From NCBI RefSeq assembly GCF_022179465.1, contig NZ_BPQV01000006.1:248001-312000 (forward strand): DNA of 64,000 nucleotides, given 5' to 3'. The first letter of the stretch is position 1, and each line of letters opens with the position of its first letter. Shown one piece after another: positions 59,548 to 64,000 of the stretch. The notes under the pieces were generated by a model. It was not told where the DNA came from, did no database searches, and saw only the letters and a program-made list of their open reading frames with translations. The DNA is from Methylobacterium organophilum (GTDB taxonomy: Bacteria; Pseudomonadota; Alphaproteobacteria; Rhizobiales; Beijerinckiaceae). The position numbers and the translations under genes are program-made.

Positions 59548-60417
59548 TCAGGCCTCCGCGTCGAAGGGTTTCTGGTAGACGATCGCCTCCGCGAACTTGC
59601 GGATGGCGAACAGCGACGAGATCCGGCTCATCGATTCCGAATGGCCGAGGCAGACGAAGCCGCCGGGCCTGAGGGCCTCGAAGATCGTCTGGGCGGCGTC
59701 GCGCCGCGAGGCGTCGTCGAAGTAGATGAGCAGGTTGCGGCAGAACACGACGTCGAAGCCGCGGAACTGCCGGGTCGACAGCGGGTCGGACAGGTTGACC
59801 TGGTGGAAGGCGATCGAGTCCCGGATGTCGGGGAGCACCTCGTAGGCGCCGCGCACCCGCCGGGTGAACCGGTCCAGCGTGGCCTTCGGCACGTGCTGCA
59901 CGGCGCGCTCCCCGTAGAGGCCGCGCCGGGCCTGCTCGATCACCGTGGTGTCGATGTCGGAGGCGACGATCTCGATGTCGTAGCGGTCGACCTCGGCCCA
60001 GTTGTCCAGCAGCTGGAAGGCGATGGAATAGGGCTCCTCCCCGGTGGAGCAGGGAACCGACCAGATCCGCACCGGCGCGCCCGGCCGCTTGGCGCGCACG
60101 ACCTCGGGGAGGATCGAGCGGATCAGGCAGTGGAACTGGTATTCCTCGCGGTAGAAATAGGTCTCGTTGACCGTCATCAGGTTGACGAGCGCCTGGAACT
60201 CGGCGCCGCTCGCCTGGAAGCGGAGCGTGTTGAAGTAGTCGCGGAAGGCGACCTGCCCGGTCGCCAGCATCCGTTCCTGCAGGCGCTTGTCCACGAAGTA
60301 GCGCTTGTTGTCGCCGAACATGATGCCGGTCTTGCGGTAGAAGAAGTCGCGGAAGCGCGTGAAGTCGCTCTCGGAGACGTCGGGGTTGTGGGCGGCGGGC
60401 AGCGCGCTCATCGGCAC
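59548..60417 (-). CDS. cheR: CheR-type methyltransferase
   Basis: The 289-residue protein has the CheR N-terminal helical domain (DFTRFRDFFYRKTGIMFGDN) and the SAM-binding core (IRIWSVPCSTGEEPYSIAFQ), then FDVVFCRNLLIYFDDASRRD. It methylates glutamates on the receptors, opposing CheB, which is two genes upstream. The start is the ATG at 60417, but an internal ATG two codons on could be used. It is one base from the CheY gene. Confidence 0.92.
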   Translation of the reverse strand: MPMSALPAAHNPDVSESDFTRFRDFFYRKTGIMFGDNKRYFVDKRLQERMLATGQVAFRDYFNTLRFQASGAEFQALVNLMTVNETYFYREEYQFHCLIRSILPEVVRAKRPGAPVRIWSVPCSTGEEPYSIAFQLLDNWAEVDRYDIEIVASDIDTTVIEQARRGLYGERAVQHVPKATLDRFTRRVRGAYEVLPDIRDSIAFHQVNLSDPLSTRQFRGFDVVFCRNLLIYFDDASRRDAAQTIFEALRPGGFVCLGHSESMSRISSLFAIRKFAEAIVYQKPFDAEA

Positions 60418-60425
60418 CGGGCCCG

Positions 60426-61031
60426 TCAGGCGATGCGGCGCTGGGCGGCCTTGGCCGCGAAGCGCAGGAAGGGCTCGTCGGGGAAGCGCGCCACCACCGC
60501 CTCGATCTCCGGGATCATCTCCGGCGTGCCGATCTCGGCGAGGACGTCGAGGGCGGCGGCGCAGACATTCACGTGCGGGTCGCGGGCGAGGGCGCGCAGG
60601 GCGAGGGTGGCCGCCTGCGGATGGCGCAGGGACACGAGCACGTTGACGGCGAAGATGCGCCGGTCGCTGTCGGGATGGTCGAGGCCGCGCTCCAGGGCGC
60701 CGAGCATCCCCGCCTCCATCATCTGCAGGGTCTCGATCGCGGCGTTGCGCAGCCAGACGTCCTCGCTGCCGAGCAGGCCGAACAGATGCTCGGCCGCCTC
60801 CGCCGTGCCGATCCGCCCGAGGGCGGCGAGGATCGCCTCGCGCACGCTGGTCTCGGGCTCGCGGGCGAGCTGCGCGGCCAGGGCGTCGATGGCGCCGACG
60901 GTATCGGGATCGGCGGCGAGGCGGCGGGCGGCCTCGCGCCGCACCGCCGCCGCGGGGGCGCCGAGGGCCGCGCGGGGATCCGGGAGGTCGTCCGCCGGAG
61001 CGGGGGCGGCGATGCGGCGGACAAGGGCCAT
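60426..61031 (-). CDS. HEAT-repeat protein in the chemosensory operon
   Basis: The 201-residue protein carries about five HEAT repeats (LGAPAAAVRREAARRLAADP, REPETSVREAILAALGRIGT, LGSEDVWLRNAAIETLQMME, RDPHVNVCAAALDVLAEIGT). HEAT proteins in alternative chemosensory operons are thought to be adaptors. It lies between CheR and CheB genes, with gaps of eight and seven bases. It resembles the longer HEAT protein at 44625 in type only. Confidence 0.85.
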   Translation of the reverse strand: MALVRRIAAPAPADDLPDPRAALGAPAAAVRREAARRLAADPDTVGAIDALAAQLAREPETSVREAILAALGRIGTAEAAEHLFGLLGSEDVWLRNAAIETLQMMEAGMLGALERGLDHPDSDRRIFAVNVLVSLRHPQAATLALRALARDPHVNVCAAALDVLAEIGTPEMIPEIEAVVARFPDEPFLRFAAKAAQRRIA

Positions 61032-61038
61032 GGCGACC

Positions 61039-62085
61039 TCAGGACACCCAGCTGACGAGCTGGGTCGGAATGGAACGGGCCGGGAGCGTGAGCGTCGCGC
61101 CCCCGCGGCGGATGAGCTCGGCCGGCATGCCGAACACGACGGCGCTCGATTCCGCCTCGGCGATGGTGCGGCCGCCGGCGGCGTGCAGCTCGCTCATCGC
61201 CGCGGCGCCGTCGTCGCCCATGCCGGTGAGCTCGACGGCGACGAGGCCCTGGGGGGGCAGCACCGCCAGGGCGGAGCGCACCAGGCGGTCGACGCTCGGA
61301 TGCCAGCGCAGGGCCGGGTCGCTCGGCAGCGAGGCGACCACGAGCCGCCCGAGCCGGCGCTCGATCACCACGTCGGAATCGCCCTGGCCGATATAGACGT
61401 GGCCCGGGGCGAGGGGCACCGGCGTGGTCACCTCGCGGACGGTGAGGGCGCAGATCCGGTCGAGGCGCTGGGCGAAGGGGCCGGTGAAGGAGCCCGGCAT
61501 GTGCTGGGCGATCACCACGGGCCAGGGCAGGTCCGCCGGCAGCTCGGGCAGGATGTCCTCCAGGGTGCGGGGCCCCCCGGTGGAGACGCCCATCAGGATG
61601 CAGCCCTCCGGCCGCCGGGCCGCCGGCGCGCGGCGCGGCTGGGCCTGCCGGGTGCGGCGCATGCGGTCGAGCAGCCCGTGGGCGCGCCGCGGCTTCGCCC
61701 GGGCGGCGACGCGGACCTTGTCCACCATCGCGTCGCGGATGGTGCCGATGTTGAGCGAGACCGTGCCCCCGGGCTTCTCGACATAATCGACCGCGCCGAG
61801 CTGCATCGCCTCCAGGGTCACCGCGGCGCTCTCGCTGGTCAGGGAGGAGACCATGACCACCGGACGGGGCGTCTCGGCCATGATCTCGCTGAGGCAGGTC
61901 AGGCCGTCCATCTCCGGCATGTTGATGTCGAGGGTGACGACGTCGGGATCGAACAGGGCGACCTGTTCGAGGGCGTCGCGCCCGTTGCGGGCGGTCCGCA
62001 CCTCGGAGAAGCCGCTCTCCTCGAAGATCATGCGCAGGAATTTGCGCATCAGGGCCGAGTCGTCGACGATCAGGAGCTTGGTCAT
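61039..62085 (-). CDS. cheB: CheB-type methylesterase
   Basis: The 348-residue protein begins with a receiver domain (LLIVDDSALMRKFLRMIFEE; phospho-acceptor Asp in VTLDINMPEMDG), followed by a basic linker and the esterase domain with its triad residues in GVSTGGPRTL (Ser), IAQHMPGSFTG (His) and ELTGMGDDGAAAM (Asp). Phosphorylation by CheA activates demethylation of receptors. The 76 bases to the CheW gene upstream hold a short palindromic GC-rich element but no gene. Confidence 0.93.
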   Translation of the reverse strand: MTKLLIVDDSALMRKFLRMIFEESGFSEVRTARNGRDALEQVALFDPDVVTLDINMPEMDGLTCLSEIMAETPRPVVMVSSLTSESAAVTLEAMQLGAVDYVEKPGGTVSLNIGTIRDAMVDKVRVAARAKPRRAHGLLDRMRRTRQAQPRRAPAARRPEGCILMGVSTGGPRTLEDILPELPADLPWPVVIAQHMPGSFTGPFAQRLDRICALTVREVTTPVPLAPGHVYIGQGDSDVVIERRLGRLVVASLPSDPALRWHPSVDRLVRSALAVLPPQGLVAVELTGMGDDGAAAMSELHAAGGRTIAEAESSAVVFGMPAELIRRGGATLTLPARSIPTQLVSWVS

Positions 62086-62161
62086 CGGGGCAACGGGGTC
62101 GGGTTGGCGTCCGGGTCCGGCCGCCGCGCCTCGCGGCGCGGCGGCCTCGGGGCACGCCGCC

Positions 62162-63718
62162 TCAGGCGGCGCGGCGCAGGTCGGCGACTTCGCGCCGGTT
62201 CAGGAGCCGGTCGACGTTCAGCATCAGGATGATGCGCTTGGCGTCGGCGAGGTTGGCGATGCGCTCGATGGCGCTGCCCTCGTCCTGGGCGAGGTCCGGC
62301 GCCGGGGCGATCGCCGAGCGGGGAATCCTCAGCACCTCCGAGACCGAGTCGACGATGAAGCCCGTGCGCACGTTCTCGATCATGAACACCATGATCCGCT
62401 GGCGGTCGTTGCGCTCGGTGTCCGGCAGCTGGAAGCGGCGGCGCTGGTCCACCACCGGCAGCACCGCCCCGCGCAGGTTGACCACGCCCTCGATGAAGCG
62501 GGGCGTGCGCGGCACGCGGGTGAGCTGCTCGGGCACCCGCACGATCTCGTGCACCGCGTCGATCGACACGCCGTATTCCTCGTCGGCGAGGCGGAAGACC
62601 ACGAACTGTTCCTCCTCGTCGGCCGACACCGTCCCGTCCGTCCGCATGTCCCGCATCGTCTCCTCCTTCCCGGCCGTGTCGCCCATGGTCAGGGCCGCGC
62701 TGTCGAACAGGCGCTCCGCCGACAGGATCGAGACGAGGCGGCGGCCCTGGTCGATCCGGCAGATCGCCTCGATCTCGCGCAGGCCCCCCGAGCCCGAGAG
62801 CAGGTCCGGAAGCGGGTCCACGATCCCGCGGGCCACGCGCAGCACCTCCTTGACCGTGTCGGTCACGATCCCGACCGAGCCGTCGGCGGCGCCGTTCCAG
62901 GACACCACGACGATGCGGCTCTGCTCGCTGAGGCCCGCCTCGGCGATGCCGAACAGCCGGCGCAGGCTGACCAGGGGCAGCAGGCGCTCGCGCAGGGTGA
63001 TCACGCCGATGACGTGGCGCGGCGCGTTGGGCACGGCGCTCACGATCTCCGGCACCTGCACGATCTCCTGAACGTGCTCGATCGGCAGGGCGTATTCCTG
63101 GCCCGCGAGCTCGAAGGACACGAGCTGAATCTCGTCGGAGGTGCCGCCGGCCTCGGCCTCGCCGCGGGAGCTGGAGAGCGGGCCGGCTTCCGCCAGCAGC
63201 TCCGCCCGCGGCCCGGCGACGACGGCGCGGGCGCCGCCGCTGCGCTGCAGCAGGCGGGCGGGGTCGATGATCATGACCATGCCGCTCTCGCGCTTGATCA
63301 CCCCCGACAGCATGTCGGTGTCGACGCTGCCGCCGAGGCTCTCGGTGCCCTCGATCTCGCCGAGCTCGGCGGTGACCACGCTCGCCATGCGGTCGACGAC
63401 GAAGCCGAAGGGCGTGCCCTGGCTGACGACGACGACGCGGGTGGCGTCGTCGTGCGGGCGGTCGGCCAGGGCGAACAGGCGGCGCAGGCTGGCGATGGGC
63501 AGGACCGAGCCGCGCAGGTTGGCGAGCCCGGCCAGGCAGGTGGGGGCGAGGGGCACGTCGACCATCTCGGGCAGCCGGATGATCTCCTGCACCTCGGCGA
63601 GCGGGACGGCGTAGGTCTCGCGCTCGATATGGAAGGTCACGAATTGCCGGACGTTCTGGCCGGTCTGGGCCGCGGCGCCCTCGCGCTCCGCGGTCTCGGG
63701 CTGGGCTGAGCTGGACAT
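62162..63718 (-). CDS. Triple CheW-domain adaptor protein
   Basis: The 518-residue protein consists of three CheW domains in a row: first at about 25-165 (FVTFHIERETYAVPLAEVQE), second at about 195-340 (SFELAGQEYALPIEHVQEI), third at about 375-510 (VVFRLADEEYGVSIDAVHEI), joined by acidic linkers. Each has the NLRG or TLRE block followed by LPxxxLRR. Normal CheW is about 160 residues with one domain. Three domains in one chain could cross-link several CheA and receptor units. The start at 63718 has GAGGGAA upstream; a start at 63802 adds a Pro-rich leader. Confidence 0.9.
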   Translation of the reverse strand: MSSSAQPETAEREGAAAQTGQNVRQFVTFHIERETYAVPLAEVQEIIRLPEMVDVPLAPTCLAGLANLRGSVLPIASLRRLFALADRPHDDATRVVVVSQGTPFGFVVDRMASVVTAELGEIEGTESLGGSVDTDMLSGVIKRESGMVMIIDPARLLQRSGGARAVVAGPRAELLAEAGPLSSSRGEAEAGGTSDEIQLVSFELAGQEYALPIEHVQEIVQVPEIVSAVPNAPRHVIGVITLRERLLPLVSLRRLFGIAEAGLSEQSRIVVVSWNGAADGSVGIVTDTVKEVLRVARGIVDPLPDLLSGSGGLREIEAICRIDQGRRLVSILSAERLFDSAALTMGDTAGKEETMRDMRTDGTVSADEEEQFVVFRLADEEYGVSIDAVHEIVRVPEQLTRVPRTPRFIEGVVNLRGAVLPVVDQRRRFQLPDTERNDRQRIMVFMIENVRTGFIVDSVSEVLRIPRSAIAPAPDLAQDEGSAIERIANLADAKRIILMLNVDRLLNRREVADLRRAA

Positions 63719-63910
63719 CGGATTCCCTCGATCCCGCTGCGCGGTCCGCGGACCGGCCGGTGCTCGCTGTGACGGGGGTCCGAAGGCGGTGCCCGGGGCC
63801 ACCGCCTTCTCGGATCGTCCCGGCCGGAGGGCGCGGGACGCGCGCGGTTCGCTGGCCGGGGGCGGGCGTGGCGGAGGCCGCGCCCGCGCCCCGCGCGGCG
63901 GGCGACCGGA

Positions 63911-64000
63911 TCAGTCCTGGTTCTGCAGCTCGTCGGCGAGCGAGGCGATCTCCTCGATCGCGGCCGCCAGCTCCTCGGCGCCCTTGGACTGCTCGCGGGC
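63911..64000 (-). CDS. Methyl-accepting chemotaxis protein, C-terminal end only
   Basis: The frame enters from the right edge and ends at 63911. The 29 visible codons read AREQSKGAEELAAAIEEIAS followed by a short tail ending in NQD, typical of the methylation-helix end of MCPs. It precedes the CheW gene on the same strand after about 190 GC-rich bases without a gene, so it is probably the first gene of the chemosensory operon or its direct neighbour. Nothing can be said of its sensing domain. Confidence 0.75.
   Translation of the reverse strand, partial: AREQSKGAEELAAAIEEIASLADELQNQD

Noticed and set aside
1-64000. Search by eye for CRISPR arrays, tRNA and rRNA genes.
   Set aside because: No regularly spaced direct repeats and no tRNA-like cloverleaf or rRNA segment was recognised. 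A tRNA could be missed by eye; a tRNAscan run would decide.

Overview
The window is high-GC chromosomal DNA of a Hyphomicrobiales-type alphaproteobacterium, most likely Methylobacterium/Methylorubrum. This is inferred from codon use, overall gene content and the short dispersed palindromes; no rRNA, tRNA or other taxonomic marker gene is present. No CRISPR array or tRNA was seen.

Layout. 1-4.7 kb is a decayed mobile region: a DUF3987 protein cut by the window edge, a MobV-type relaxase, and an integrase that stops where an insertion-sequence end seems to begin. 4.7-11.8 kb holds an outer-membrane transporter, an AraC regulator and a tight operon of molybdopterin oxidoreductase, 7Fe ferredoxin, NADPH-ferredoxin reductase and a private MoaA. 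12.1-18.0 kb is one giant DUF4011-helicase-nuclease gene of the Hhe antiphage type. 19-26.5 kb carries a flavin monooxygenase, a two-subunit molybdenum hydroxylase, a DUF302 protein and an SDR, the last divergent from a GlxA-type regulator. 26.6-27.7 kb is an AT-richer islet with a 24-residue peptide gene, a double-glycine-leader peptide gene, a truncated membrane-protein start and an IS5-family transposase remnant.

27.7-41.7 kb reads as a catabolic island: succinyl-CoA:glutarate CoA-transferase and glutaryl-CoA dehydrogenase with a LysR regulator; a five-gene branched-chain/amide/urea-type ABC transporter; tandem AA_synth (PF06684) proteins; an aldehyde dehydrogenase; a cysteine hydrolase; a MarR regulator; and an amidohydrolase that closely resembles enamidase of anaerobic nicotinate fermentation. 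Together these fit the lower part of a reductive nicotinate (or related N-heterocycle) route: 6-oxotetrahydronicotinate, 2-formylglutarate, glutarate semialdehyde, glutarate, glutaryl-CoA, crotonyl-CoA. Two operons of this set share an operator-like element.

42.2-45.6 kb is a DUF971 / AprA-like flavoprotein / ferredoxin / HEAT-repeat cluster of unknown substrate. 45.8-49.9 kb has a LysR, a nitrilase, a DUF485 protein and an acetate-permease-like symporter on one strand. 50.3-53.6 kb is a subtilisin-type autotransporter. 53.7-64 kb is a chemosensory operon on the minus strand (MCP, triple-CheW, CheB, HEAT, CheR, CheY, CheA, STAS, ParA, CheY, MCP); its ParA suggests that the receptor array is actively positioned.
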